DNA of 64,000 bases from positions 248,001 to 312,000 of the forward strand of contig MU400520.1 in assembly GCA_022578965.1 (NCBI GenBank), given 5' to 3'. The number at the start of each line of letters is the position of its first letter. The stretch's first letter is position 1. This DNA is from Xylaria sp. FL1777 (taxonomy: Eukaryota > Ascomycota > Sordariomycetes > Xylariales > Xylariaceae). Under the pieces are notes generated by a model that was not told the origin of the DNA, made no database searches, and saw only the letters and a program-made list of their open reading frames with translations. This document shows, piece after piece, positions 1-12,283 of the stretch. A program made the translations under genes and the position numbers.

Positions 1-505
1 GAGCCCGAGGGATTTGGGTGGACTCGGAACGGTGCGGCGGCGGAGAGGGTGAGGTTGTGCTAGGGAATAATAATGGAATAATAATTGTTTTCTTCGGAGG
101 ATGCCGATGGTTCGCAATTGAATGCCAGGTACAAAAAAAAATTCACCATTGAGCTGTTTGTCTGCGTGATACCTAGGTGCTTGGTACCTGCAGGCGGTTT
201 GATAGGTGTTAGGGTACCTATTAGCTAGGTAGATCGGCTGGTATGGTACGACCTTGTGGCGGCAGGCTGTGGCTGAACCTCGGCGGCAGTCGGCATGAAA
301 AGCACCGACATTACCTATGTCAGTAAAGTACCTAGGTACGTACCTAGTCTACTCAATTAAGTATACGTAGCGTTTTAAGGAGTGAAGCTTGAGCTCGAGC
401 CATCTCCTCTAATCAAAGTAGATTGCAGGTATAAGCCCCTTAGGCTGCCAACAATCCTGCGATGGCCCAAAGCATCCGGATCTTTGCACTGCATCAAGCG
501 CAACC
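1..505. other. Intergenic region, left edge
   Basis: No gene is supported here. The stretch contains the palindrome ACCTAGGT at 171-178 and TACCTAGGTA at 329-338, plus related TACCTA words. The same palindrome recurs in other intergenic parts of the window. The 3' part is presumably the promoter and leader of the gene starting at 506. Confidence 0.6.
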
Positions 506-1403
506 ATGGTGCTCCTTACGATGACATCTCCCATGGTGGAGGCACTCATGGTCCTAAGAGATTCCAGTGACTCTCGTAACAAATCAAGCGACATCGCTCA
601 ATCTAATGATAGCGAGCTCGAAGAGCCCTGCATGAAGGACCCTGCGGTCGGAAACCCCATAAGCCATGGACAGATCCTCAGCACGGTGAAAAGACTGAAG
701 GCAAACGGTCATGTCGGATTTAGACTGGAACAGATGCTCCGTGGGTCTGCTCTTTACGTGCCTCCGCCGCCGCCAAAGCCCGAGCCGGTGCGTCTGATCC
801 TGCTCAACACTTGTGGTGGTTAGGGGTGGTCAGCTAACAGGACACCAGACCGACGAATACAAGGCGCTAATGGCAAGACTGCGACACGAGGAGGAGGAAC
901 GGTCCTACGAGCGCATGATACGAAAAGCGCCCCCACGAGAGTCCTTTGCCGAGCGATATCCCCTTGCTCCTATGGCACAATCGTTCGCCGAAGTCAATAA
1001 GCCATCCAAGGCATCCGATATGGAGGTCGACGACATCGAATTTGGAGATGTGCAAAGACAGATGACACTGATCATCAACTTTCTAGTCAGTGTCTTTGGT
1101 TGCGGTGCTGCGCTCTGGAAACTTGCGCAGTGGTGGCCTGTGTCAACTCGACTGTTCCTTAGCTTGGGTGGAGCTATCGTTGTCGCCATCACCGAAGTGG
1201 CCGTATACTCTGCATATACATGGAGGATGGCTGAGGGCGAAAAGAAACAAGCAAATTTGAGAGAGGTTCGAGAGATTGTCAAAACTTGGGTTGTCGGCGA
1301 AGAGGACGCCAAGACACAACACCAAGAACCAACACTCATAGTCGAAGACGATTCACACCAGTTGGAGCCCAATTTTCGACGGAGGATAAAAGGAGAAATA
1401 TGA
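506..1403 (+). CDS. VMA12: Vma12/TMEM199-type V-ATPase assembly factor (ER)
   Basis: Join 506..787, 834..1403 (283 residues). The 46-base intron is GT-AG with a GCTCAAC branch-like word and keeps phase 0. The protein has a proline run (about residues 86-93), then a cytosolic block with EYKALMARLR and EEEERSYERM, a conserved FAEVNKPSKASD segment, and two hydrophobic helices near residues 180-240 separated by a short loop, followed by a charged tail. This is the family pattern of the ER membrane factor that, with Vma21 and Vma22, assembles the V-ATPase V0 sector. The ATG at 506 is the first in frame; an ATG six codons later is also possible. Family assignment is from remembered conserved words, not a search. 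Confidence 0.85.
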
Positions 1404-1974
1404 ATAGCATCCTTCAGTATACCTTGCTTTTAATCATTGTCTTACTATTTCTACCTCATATTACCTACCTAGCCTTTTACAACAACATAATTGATCACTT
1501 CTCTTTTTCAGGCCTCATCTACTCCAGATGTTGGACAGCTGGTGAGAAGTGGGACCACCTGGCTAGCTACCTCGCCCCACTTTCACGTCATACTGCGTAT
1601 TTTCAATCCACCATGTCGCGACGCGTCTCTCATTGCCCATTAACGCGTCGCCATACAAACTTGGTGCTCTAACCTCTAGTTCAACTATCCCGGCTGCTAC
1701 ATACTACTGCATCAATGTCTGCATATTAAAGGTACGGTTTGGCGACCATCTCTTGACCACGCACATCTTCCCTATTAGACTTCTTGGGCTCTTGTTTACT
1801 CCATGTTGAACTTTTGAACCCCTCCAAATGGATTTGCACAACACCCTGTCGAAGGAACCTTCTCGGTAGGTTGATGGCTTTAACGATCCTTGCGGTGGCC
1901 TATGCTAATATCGTTGCTGCAGGATACCAAGAAAACCGGAGCGTCCATACCTTTCCTCGTTGAAACCCTGTCCT
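1404..1974. other. Intergenic region
   Basis: Tandem-oriented spacer between two plus-strand genes. Open frames overlapping the end of the upstream gene have no coding character. Nothing else recognised. Confidence 0.5.
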
Positions 1975-2763
1975 ATGGAGACTCGCCGGCGGCCGCTCCG
2001 GACCTACAGTAAACGTACATCGACGGAGTCGACCGAACCTCCTCTCAAGCGACGATGTCTCACTAGCTCCTCCACGGCCTCTGTTCGAGATAAAGAAACG
2101 AGCCTTGTTCCTCCAGACCCAGAACACACTGCCACAGCCTTGACATTGAAGCCGCCTACTTCCTTGCCATCAACCAAAAAGGGTACAATTACAGCCTATT
2201 TCGGAAGAATAATACCCCAGCCACCACTTGTCACATTATCCTCAGTCCCATCATCGGACCCATCCTCCCAGTCCAACGAACCTACGATAATACCTCCATC
2301 GTCGCCGTCTCTTATGACTGCGAAAAAGAGAAGGGCACGAAGACTGAAGACTCGTGTTGTGACAAAACGGGTACATGAAAAAGATGACAGCGATGAGGAT
2401 CAGGAGAACCAAGATGATAAAGAACGGATGGGAAGGATACGGGATATAGAGCCGCCCGAAAATGTGCGCCCTCCTGCGCTGCTTGAAGCAACGCCTAACG
2501 CACTGAACCAGGGCAAGGGGGTGGATAAGGCTCGATCGAGCGGTGGAAATCCCGGAGAGAACAGACGACGAGAGAAGAAAACGGCGTCTGTCCAGACGAC
2601 GCTGAGCCTCTCCATGAACGAGGCGCAATACACCGAGTGCAAGGAGTGCGGTATGCTGTACAATCACCTCCACAAGACAGATGTTAAGTACCACGCGCAA
2701 CGTCATGCCGCACTCCGAAGAGCAAAGGCTCGAACCAACGCTAAGAGCGATGTAGTTGAATGA
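1975..2763 (+). CDS. ESCO-type zinc-finger protein without acetyltransferase domain
   Basis: A single-exon gene of 262 residues. The ATG at 1975 is chosen because the longer open frame upstream begins with TTG. The N-terminus is basic (RRRPLRTYSKR) and the middle is low-complexity. The word GTITAYFG, preceded by KK (about residue 70), resembles a degenerate PCNA-interacting (PIP) box. Near the C-terminus is a C2H2 finger of the ESCO/Eco1 cohesin-acetyltransferase class: QTTLSLS, then CKECGMLY, then H-x(n)-HAQRH. In Eco1 proteins this finger precedes a GNAT acetyltransferase domain. Here the frame closes about 25 residues after the finger and no acetyltransferase follows in any frame. A standalone chromatin or replication-linked protein is likely, but its function is not known to me. 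Confidence 0.75.
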   Translation: METRRRPLRTYSKRTSTESTEPPLKRRCLTSSSTASVRDKETSLVPPDPEHTATALTLKPPTSLPSTKKGTITAYFGRIIPQPPLVTLSSVPSSDPSSQSNEPTIIPPSSPSLMTAKKRRARRLKTRVVTKRVHEKDDSDEDQENQDDKERMGRIRDIEPPENVRPPALLEATPNALNQGKGVDKARSSGGNPGENRRREKKTASVQTTLSLSMNEAQYTECKECGMLYNHLHKTDVKYHAQRHAALRRAKARTNAKSDVVE

Positions 2764-3451
2764 AAATGTCATCGCATAGCCTAAATCTGGTGCAATATGT
2801 TACATCTGGGTCTCTGTGTAGTAATGACGGAGCTTCTGTGATGGCTCTAGGTAAATACAGCCAACGTGTGTGTGATTTTATTAATGAACCTATCTGCTCT
2901 TTAGATACCCAGTCTAGTTCATGAATTGAAAACGAAAACAAGATATAGCTACTCGGAACCTGCGTCTCACTTAACGTTGAATCCTTCTGCTTTACGCCTC
3001 ATGGTTTTACTTCTCATGGTTTTACTTTTGTCGACCGCTGTTCTGTTGGGAGCCCTGTCAGCTTGCTTAGTATATGCTGAAAATATGATTGATGTTATTC
3101 TCAGCCTGGGACATTGCACTCTGGTTCATCATAGGCTCTCCCACCCTTGTCGCACGAATAAGCAAACGAAGCACAAAATTCACATCTCCCCGATTCTACT
3201 CGCCGTAGTATCTTGGATAGTTGGTTGGGGCTGTTTAGGCTTTTCGCACCTGAGGAAAAGATGCCGTGCGCTTTAAAGCCGAAGACTCATGGGAGGTTGT
3301 GTGCAAATCGCAGCAATTCAGTTTGCTTGCCAGTGGAGCTTCCCTAGAGAGTTTGAGCGTGCGATAGGCGAGTTTTGAATAGTTGATTAACACAATACAG
3401 CATAACAATAGCCAGACCACGGTGTCGAACTATACGGTTAACATGGCATGG
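2764..3451. other. Convergent intergenic region
   Basis: This lies between the 3' ends of a plus-strand and a minus-strand gene. A 116-codon open frame at 2926-3276 starts with TTG and includes a hydrophobic stretch, but it has no supporting features and I do not call it. Confidence 0.5.
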
Positions 3452-6164
3452 CTAGATAAGGGCCTGGATATCGGCCGTGCTGGGGGTGTCGGTCCAGAAA
3501 GACGTGTCCATCGCGCACGCGGGATCCTAAACAACGCACATTAGGACGCCCTAACCAAACTTACAGGAAAATCGACGAAACGCTTGGGACTCACCAACGC
3601 GCTAAAATCGAATCCAAAGAGCGCCATGGTGTCGATAGCGCCGGGCGACGTATCCTCCATCCACGCCATCTCCCCGGTGCTCCCATACGCCGGCGACTCC
3701 AGGAGAAGCGCAGTGCATTCTCGCAGGCCACGCCGGATGGTGTCAAGCATGGCAGTCTTGACGTCGCGCCCGGACTCCATGGCCTCGATCTGGCTGAGAA
3801 TACACGACACGAAGAGATACTGCTTCAGACTCGGCCGGCCAAGCCGTATGACCTCTTTCCACTGCTCGCGGATATGTCGCAGGTACTGCACGAGGGGCTT
3901 CCTCTGCCTTCTCGCGAGCAGCGCAAGCGGATCCGTCCGCGGCGCGGGAGTGATGGTGGCGGTAGTGGTAGTGGTAGTGGCCCCCTTGCGGGCGTCGCCG
4001 CTCCGCCGATCCTGCTGCTGCTCCTCCTCCTCCTCCTCGAGCTGCGTCACGATCTCCAGGGACACGGCGAGGATGACGTCCTGGCCCAGCGCGCCCTTGA
4101 ACATGCCGCTGCCGGAGATGCAGCTGTACGAGAAGTCGTCGAGGGCCGCGGCGCCGAGGTCCATGGCCTCCGTGTGCGCGGCCATGATGACGCTCGCGTC
4201 CAGACACGTCTTGCGCGACGGCAGGTAGCGCGCGTCGTGGCGCGCCCGGTGCGCGAAGGGCCGGTGCACGAACAGCATCAGCCGCCGGAAGTACGTGTCC
4301 AGGAACTTCTCGTGGAACCCCCGGGCCACGACGGCGCCGTCTTGTCCCTCGAGCCCGTCCGGGTGGAAGAAGGCTGCGAGCTCGCGGCAGTGGGCCTGCA
4401 GGTTGTTGGAGAGCGCCACGGCGTGCTCGTATGCGGACTCGCGGCTTGCGTCGTTCAGCTCTCGCACGATCTGCATGCGCAGCCGCAGTGATTTCGTCAG
4501 CAGGATCTGGAGAGAGCAGTCCAGCTCTTCGTGCTTCGTACGTCCTTGGTGCGTTTCCGGGTCGTTGGTCTGGCTGAGTTTGCAATCTGCTGTGTTGGAG
4601 GGTAATGGGACGTGGTAATCGCCGGCGTATAAGAGAAGCGGGAGGGTGGAATTCAGGGAGTTGATCGTGGTTAGTTCGAGGACTGTTAGCCAGAGGCGAC
4701 GGCGTAGCTCTGACTCGAAGGGTGTCACGGATGCGAGGCTGCGAGGGTCGAGGTGGAGGCCTATCGTGAAGGATAGCTTTGACAAAGCTTCTGTGACTAT
4801 GGACGCTGTTCCGCCGAGCGCGTTGGTATGACGAGCTAATAATAAAAGGCAGAACACTTGTACACCGCCGATGCTCATAGCATCGCGTTCCTACCTAGGG
4901 GTAAGTCACAGGCTTGGATAGACAGTACGCGAAGTTTATTTATATGATATAATCAGGAATACGGGTATCCTTCACGCCTTACCGTAGGACCTGTCAGCCA
5001 CCATTGGACAGCATACACCCAATTACGAGCGGTTCTCTTAATATCCGTCGCTATAGAGCGATCGGTCAAGAAGATGGCACCAATGGTGACTACCATTGTG
5101 AGCTTCATGAGGAATTCAGTCTGGGCTGGTTCTGTCTGAGTCCAGTAGCTTTCATACTCCCTCATGAACGAAGGGACATGAAGAATACGAAACATTGGTT
5201 CGAAGTTACGGAGATAGCCATCAAGCGCTTGGTCGCACACGCTTTTGGCGGGGATACTCTCACGGAGCCCCGGCATAGGCTCCTGGAGCAACTTTGCTTC
5301 GTGACTTTTGGCACGGCGACGAGCACTGGCCGCTTCGAGCATGGCCCCATTTGCTATGGCTTGTGCTCCGTCGACGACGGAGTACGGCTTGGCTTGCATT
5401 TGAGAAAGGACGTTGAACTGGTTTCGTGATCAGCTGTTGGTGACATGAGAATACTTGGTAGAATGAATTCGGTACCTGTTCAAGTGAGTGAACCCAGTGT
5501 GTCTTTCCAAATAGTCTCGTCTTTTCATGTTCGGCACGGAGATGTGGATGTGGTAGTTTAATCCGAAGTTCGGACTTGTCCGGTGATCTTAGTTCAGAAG
5601 ACTTCGTGTTTCTAATATGCTGCTCGATCCTAGATAGTCTCGCTTCTAGATCCCTGAGGGAGTTGCCTTGTCCGGTATCATGCCCTGAGTGTTGAAATAG
5701 TTGTTCTAGGACACTAACTCGGTGTGACAAGCTTGAGGTTGAACTATCACTAACCCGAGACGTACATAGAGGTTCAATTATATTGAGCGCGTCTCCACTT
5801 TGGGGCTTCTCGGGAGTACTGGGGAGAGTATCATCATCTAGTATGGGGTCAAGTCGAGGAGAGTTTTGGGGCTGTGACCCAGATTGGTCACTATGGTCCG
5901 ACTTGTAAGTGCATAGCAAAGACGCCCTTGACCTCATACACGGCCTGCATGGTAATCCTCGGTCGCACTTGATTTTTCCTAATTTAAATTCATCAGATAC
6001 TAGCCCGGATTGTAAAGTAGCCAGATGCAATTTATCAATTTTGATTTATATCTCTCTAAACGAGTAGCACAGAGGAGCTACTTACGAGCTCGACATGGTT
6101 CGCAGCTCTTGGCTGGTCGGCAACGATGACGTTTGCGGGCTACGGGTTTAAGATTCTCGGTCAT
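3452..6164 (-). CDS. Zn2Cys6 transcription factor with fungal-specific regulatory domain
   Basis: Complement join 3452..3526, 3565..4890, 4983..5417, 5476..5978, 6086..6164 (805 residues). All four introns are GT-AG and every phase closes. The zinc cluster is split by intron 1: CEPC at residues 21-24, then RKIKC, then CRPC and a final Cys, spaced C-x2-C-x6-C-x5-C-x2-C-x8-C. A heptad-like segment (SHRVSVLEQLF, later LRDLEARLSRIEQHI) would be the dimerisation coiled coil. The large middle region has fungal_trans features: FEPMFRILHVPSF, then GGVQVFCLLLLARHTNALGG, and ELRRRLWLTVLEL. The C-terminal exon adds 24 residues. This is a nuclear DNA-binding regulator whose target is unknown. It lies 25 kb from the PKS locus and is separated from it by unrelated genes, so a cluster role is not implied. 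Confidence 0.88.
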
Positions 6165-6569
6165 GATGATGAATTCGGCGACGATGAAATTGAAAAGGAA
6201 CTATCTATAAGAGTATCGGACTGCGAAAATAAAGTTGGTAGAGCCATGCTTGAATATCTCATCGAAATCTCGGTGGCGTGAGCTTAAACCCGAGGATGTT
6301 GAGATAGAGACCGAGACCGAATTTACAACACCGAGGTTTACGTAAGACGATCTGCAAGTAAATTGCCACTTGGAACGAGGCAGTATCCGGCTATACTTCA
6401 GATACTAATACATGCACACAATGAATGTAGGTAGTATTACTAGGAGTGCGAATCATTGTAGACTGAAATGACTGATATTACGGAAATTATAAAAACATCA
6501 ATTTACGCTGCTTGAATAATCCACACCTACAATCGCGAAGGCAAACTAGCGAACCCTGATCCTCAAGAT
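6165..6569. other. Intergenic spacer
   Basis: This is the promoter side of the zinc-cluster gene and the 3' side of the NLR-like gene. No ORF or repeat is recognised. Confidence 0.5.
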
Positions 6570-9500
6570 CTATTCTGACGTGTTTGGCGGGTTACCAGCA
6601 GTTGAAGGGGCGGCATCTGCCTTGTGTTCGTCATGTTCTGCATCACTGTTCCACTTGAACGGCCCTACAAAATTCGTGGTAAAGCGAACCGAATGCCGCA
6701 AGCCAACCACAGGAAACAGTCGCCCGTGGACATCCCGGTACGAATGCTTCAGTAATTCGCCATTTTTGGTGAACCATATCTTTCCCATCGTCAGGTCAAC
6801 ACCACATCCCACAGTATCTCCCGTGCGATATCGATAATTCGAATCAGCGAACGTGGGTAGGCCGTCGCCCGTGCTGCAGTAGAATCCTCCATTGTCGCTG
6901 TGATAGGCCCACGAAGCTGCTGATTTAGCCCGGTCTTCGGGGGGCCAACCTGGAAACTCGATGGTGTGGCCATGCAGCGTGCAGAATCCGATGGCGAACT
7001 CCGGGTAATCTGTCTTGTGCTGTGTCTCAAGAAGTTCGTGGGTAATTTCGAAGTAAAAATCATCCAATCCAGCAGGAAGTGGACGATCTGTAGTGACACA
7101 AATCCGTCGCTCATTGGTATAAGCAATCTTAAGACCATCCTCGGAGATGGTATCTTTGAGGTCACTCCTGTTCCAGCGACTTGGAAGAAGCCCTTTCCAA
7201 GCTATTTGTTTCTTAAGCAGTTGCTCAACATCGATCCGTTGGTATTTCCTCGCCAGCTCTAGGGGCGTCCAACCGTATTGATCCCGAAGACTGAAGTCTG
7301 CACCGATTGCCTGAAGTTGTCCAATTATGCGGATGCTACCATTTGCGGCACATAGACTCAATAGCTCTGCGTCGTCTTTGGCCGCTTCCGGATCCTTCTC
7401 AATCAGATGGAAGATGGTGTCTTCAAAGGAGCTCTGATGACTGAGAGCCCATTTCTCGTAGGCAAGTACAAGAGCTGTTTTGGCGTTTTCGTCCTTGACT
7501 GGGATCTTTGGATCTGCCCCGGCCTGAAGCAGAGCTTCGACGCATTGGTCGTATCCGTTCCACGCCGCACGATGAAGCGCTGTCATCCCGTGCCTTGCGT
7601 CCGCTTGGTCCAGCTTAAGACTTACCATGTCGTCGTTCGCTTTAGCGGCGGCGATCAGCTTGCGCACCACTTGTTCATATCCACCGCTAGCTGCTTGGCG
7701 TAAGGGCGTCCTTAAACCCTTTGTGACTTTATTGATCTCGGAGATAGCAACCTTCTTCTCCAGCAGACTGTCAAGAACGAAAACAGCTGTCTCCTGCGAG
7801 TTTCCCTGGCATGCGTAAAACAACAGATTCCTATCATGCTTGTCGAGAGAGCTGATATCAGCGCCATGCTCCATCAACTTCTGAATACAATCCTGCTTGC
7901 TGGCCCAAGCGGCTTCGTGAATGGGTGTTTGCCCTGCCTTATTGGGATGATTCATGTTTGCATCTTTAGAAATCAATAGGTCAACACATTTGGCATGGCC
8001 AAACTCGGCCGCATAATGAAGAGAAGTATTTCCGAAATCGTCCTCGTCATCGATTAGCTCGGTATCACGAAGAAGTATCTCGAGGCATTCGAGCTCGCCC
8101 CAGATACTTGCCAATTGCAAAGGCCTCCTTGAGTAGCAGTCATCCACGTTAACATTAGATCCATGATCCACTACAAAATTCAGAGTCAGTTATTTCATAT
8201 CCCGAAGCGTCTAGCTTGAAAGGAAGCATTTATTCCCATGAAGTGGGAAGAGCAAGAAAGAGAATAGAAAAAGTACCTACGGAAGATTTTTAATAGCTCC
8301 GTGGGGATCTCTTTTCTCCAGGATAGCACATGTAGGGGGGTTTCTTGGTCCCGGCCCCTAGAATTGATGTAATTGGGATCCGTTTCAACTGAGGGATGTT
8401 TTAAAATAAGACTCAAGGCATCGGGGTCCTCACCCGTCCAAGCAAAGTAGTGTAGCGCGGTGTATTCGAGGTGTTTGTCGCGGGCTAGAGGATTTGCACC
8501 GTGCTCGAACATAAGCTTAATGGTTTCCACGCTCGCATCTTGAAGAAGCCACGAGTAAAATGCAGGACGTCCATCTCCCGAATCTTCCGACTCTGCATTA
8601 ATGTCTCCACCTCGCTCCAGGAGCAATTTCAGCATTTGTGTTCTTGGGGTACTTAGAGTTGCTGCCTGTAAGGCGTTTAATGAACCAGATAGTTCATTTG
8701 GGTCATGTTTCTGGTCCAGCAGCCGCTTCGCCCAGCTCGTAAGGCCTAAATAAGAAGCTACGTGAAGAGGCCGCCTTGGGGACTTTAAATAATCACTTGG
8801 CTCCCCATGGCTGTAGACATTTTGCCAGACATTAAAGACGGCCGTATTTTCGCAGAAGCGGTCGAGTTGAGTGAGAACATCCTCCCATTTATCATTCCCC
8901 GCACGCTCGTCTTCGCTCCAGAGGTCCTCGGCCTTGCGAAGGTGATGAGCCCAATGATGGATCTCGTATCTGGAGCTGAATTCTGGTACTGGTTCATTGT
9001 CTTCTTCATTCCCACTTACGGGTTCGTCTCCCTCGTTATCCTCGGAATCCATAGATCCATCGCTGGCGGTATCATTTCCATCTTCCTCTGTCACACCGCC
9101 CTGGCCCTCACCACTTTCGTCTTTTGTTATCGCGCCGTCTTTCTCTGTGGACTTGTCGTTGCTAGTATCATTACCGATCACATCTATCATGCTGCTATCG
9201 ACATCCGCTGTAGTAATTGCTTCTTGCTTGGTGTCCTCTGCTTGATCCGTCCCAGATTCCTTTAGGACGTCATCCTCGACGGGTTGTTCGTGTGACTTGT
9301 CGGGTTCTGTTTCTACATTCTGCTCAGTTGCCATGCTAGTTTCATCACAGAGCAGTTGTGCCCTTTTCTGAAACAGGGGGTTATTGAGGTGACGAAGCGA
9401 AACTAGTGCGATATCCAAGTGGCTTTCTTTTTCGGAGACTATTAGGTCTTTGGGCTCCGAAGCAGAAATCCCGCATCGCGAGCATATATATCTTTCGTCA

Positions 9501-11866
9501 TTCCCTGGGCGATCATGGGAATGCTGACTGGTAGCACTTTCTATACAAAAGTCTCTCACTTGATTATAGTTTCGTAGAGAAACAAAGCTCGGGTTATCAT
9601 CACTAAGCTCCAAATCTAGGAATGGGCCTTGCGTCTCTTCAAGTTGGCCTTTTTCTAGATGCGAAGCCAAGGGGAAGGATGTCCCGTCAAGCTCATGTGT
9701 CGGCTTCTCGTCGCCTAGGTCTTTAGTCTGGTATGTGCCTCTAAAAACGTCTATCACCACTTCTACAGTCAATGCTCTTGGGGTCGGTGCTAGCAGACAC
9801 CATGTAACGGCAACTCGGAGGAGCTCGAGGTAGTTTGGTTCCATCTTTTGTATCGCTTCGTTGTAAGTATTAGACATCTCTCGAGGTTCAGGCAGCAATT
9901 CCAGTCGCTTGTCAAACGGGCCTTGGAATGGCTGGCGAATGAATGGGATCCCGATTTCTGTGATGTAACTGAAACTTGATCCGGCCTTCTTAAGGATCAT
10001 GTTTGTCGCTTTCTCTAGTTCTTCTGAGGATATTCCTTGTAGCGATTTTAGCGCTGCAGAAAGTCGAATTTTCATATCATCGTAATTGCGATTTTCAACA
10101 TTTAGCTCTAGATTTGTTGATTTTAGCGGTACTCGGCAACCTACTAAGATTTTGATATGAAACTTGGAAGACTCAGTTTCGTCGGCCGTGGTCAGCGCGG
10201 TCCGAATTTGATCGACCAGATACTTTTGGTCGTCGGCCTGCAAAGAATCTACTGCGTCGATTATGACGACGATAGATCGCTTCAGCACTGTTGCAAGTTT
10301 TGGCATAGCGACTGCAAACTCCGCTAGAGGGTCATCGTTTCCGATTATATGAGCTATACCTCCCCTAGCCTGAGCTGTATGCTCATTGCCTTTGACGCTC
10401 GTAAGTTCCGCGCTCTTAGAGTGCGAGAATACTGCATTGCAGTCTTCTAGGAGAGACACATCATTCTCATTTCTTGCTTGAGTGTACACCTGATACAACA
10501 AGGTATTGCAAATTGTTCTAGCATTCGCGCTTGTCTCACATGAGAAATAAATAGGAATCGTATTATCTTTGTCCATGCTTTCACAAAGATTCTCGATAAC
10601 GAATCCTAGCAACGTCGATTTTCCGGCACCTATAGTGATATTAATAGGAAGCACGATGGTGAGGCTAGGGTTGGGGCAGCTGAACCTTTTCCTCCCGTAA
10701 CCCAGAGTAGTTCGTTGGATTGTGCTTGATGCCACTTAAGAAAATCACTATCCTCAAGTATCCATTGGCAGGTGCCTGAAAAACGCCTACTCAACGCTGT
10801 CGTCAGAGGTTCTTGGGTACCTTCTTTGGGGCTAAGCTTCTTCTTAGTCTTCTCGAAGTTGGAGATTGCGATGTCCCACTATGCTCGCTGGAGTCAGTAA
10901 TTACTCTTTTGGGTGAATATTATGTCCCTAATGTATGCTCCCGAGACATGGTAGGAGCCATCAGGTTACGAGAAAGGGAAGAAAATGACTCTAGCGTGCA
11001 CATACATGGGTCTTTGGTTTCGTCGTTGCCTCGAAGCTTTGCTTCACTGCATGCATTTCGGCAATGAATTCCTCACGATACTTCTTTTCGCTATCATGGA
11101 AATTTTGCATATCCTCTAACGTGTTCTTTAGGGCCTTCATATCGGCCTCATGTCTCTCATTGAACTTTAGAGATTTATCCTGGTAAGCTGCCATGCTATA
11201 CTCGAGCACTCTTGACTTGCGGGTCTTGATTTTGTCGATCAAATCTTGAAATTTCAGCTTCGAGGCACCAAACAAGTCGGCGACGACGTGGGTCACCTTC
11301 GTTAGTGGGCTAGCCGAAATATGCCGTTTGATTTCGAAGGAGAAGCGAAGGACAGCGATATATGCTTCCGTTATATTGCTGAAGAGTATTCCTACTAGTG
11401 ACTCTCCCTTCCGCAAATTTTTGGAACCATCATCGTACAATTTATCGTAATGAGGGATCAAGACCATGATCTCGGTGATGTCTGTCAAACCCGTCCCGAA
11501 TAAGGAGTAGAGCTCATAGTTACCCTGGATTGCTGACAATGTCAGTCTAACAGCAAGCCAGGCGAGCCCTGCACTCTCCGGTGCCCCTTCCATGACGAAA
11601 TTTCCGACGGTGATAAAGTACTGGATGTTCTCCATGATTTTATCAATCCAATGTGCCGGTACTGTTACCTTTCCAACTTTTCGGTCGCTCCATTTCTTGT
11701 CCGTTTGAAGTTTGAGCGACTTAGCCTGCTCAGCAGCTTGCTGAGGAACCTCTCGCGTTGCCAGAAAGTTCTCCAATAGCTCTTGTTCCTTGCTAGATTT
11801 AAGCTCTTGTAGCATCTGAGTTTTGAATGCCGCAAGTGCATCGTTATACAGCCTAGACGAGGCCAT
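6570..11866 (-). CDS. NLR-like STAND protein: N-terminal domain, NACHT, ankyrin repeats, SPRY
   Basis: Complement join 6570..8170, 8281..10629, 10686..10878, 11006..11866 (1667 residues). Residues 1-287 form a fungal STAND N-terminal region with GAPESAGLAWLAVRLTLSAIQ and a HYDKLYDD word. A linker with GTCQWILED leads to a NACHT-type NTPase. Its Walker A is GGKGAGKST near residue 350, completed only after splicing. Walker B is IVVIIDAVD, and a sensor-like Arg sits in VGCR. An acidic, repeat-poor linker (about 780-900) follows. Ankyrin repeats run from about 950 to 1470 and are continuous across the last splice (KIF then LDHGSNVN). A SPRY domain (about 1480-1640) includes FAIGFCT, GDTVGCGVDL and IWFTKNGE. 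Such proteins act in fungal non-self recognition and cell death. The SPRY module may sense ligands, which is inference. The reading frame is intact. Confidence 0.85.
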
Positions 11867-12225
11867 AGTCTCGTCAATGCGGTGGCTTAATCGTTAACAA
11901 GGCACACTAATTACCGCCAAACATAGCCTGTTGTTGATGAGTGAAGAATTTTCTGTCAAATTGGTACAGTATAAAAACCTGGGTGAGGGGGGATATATGT
12001 GAGTATCGTGCTCGAATGAGACCACTGTCAGCATGCGGCAAAAGCAGGCAACGAGGCAAAGTTACTCAACACCAGCCTAGACCGTTCCCTACCTGCCCCT
12101 GGTTATTACATTCGCCTTTAATTGGCCTGGAAATTGACATCGTTATAAGCTCACCTAACCACTTGCCCGCGTTGGAATACCTAGGTAGCATTTGGCATGG
12201 ATCAACCACACCTATGGAGTATGGA
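11867..12225. other. Spacer between NLR-like gene and AT-rich element
   Basis: This is ordinary-composition DNA upstream of the NLR-like gene. It includes TACCTAGGTA at 12178-12187. No gene is supported. Confidence 0.5.
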
Positions 12226-12283
12226 GGGCCACTACCACATACTTCCGACAATAAAAAATTAGACCAGAGGCGGGGTAAAAAGC
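12226..12283 (+). repeat. Left terminal inverted repeat of the AT-rich element
   Basis: This begins GGGCCACTACCACAT and ends GGGGTAAAAAGC. It matches the reverse complement of 17487-17544 at 57 of 58 bases; the one difference is C here against T there, eleven bases in. Outside the TIR, composition changes abruptly. Confidence 0.9.

Noticed and set aside
2926..3276. 116-codon frame with a hydrophobic segment
   Set aside because: Starts with TTG, has no domain or splice support, and lies in a convergent spacer.
3584..4618. Long plus-strand frames opposite the Zn2Cys6 gene
   Set aside because: GC-rich shadows of the real minus-strand coding exon.
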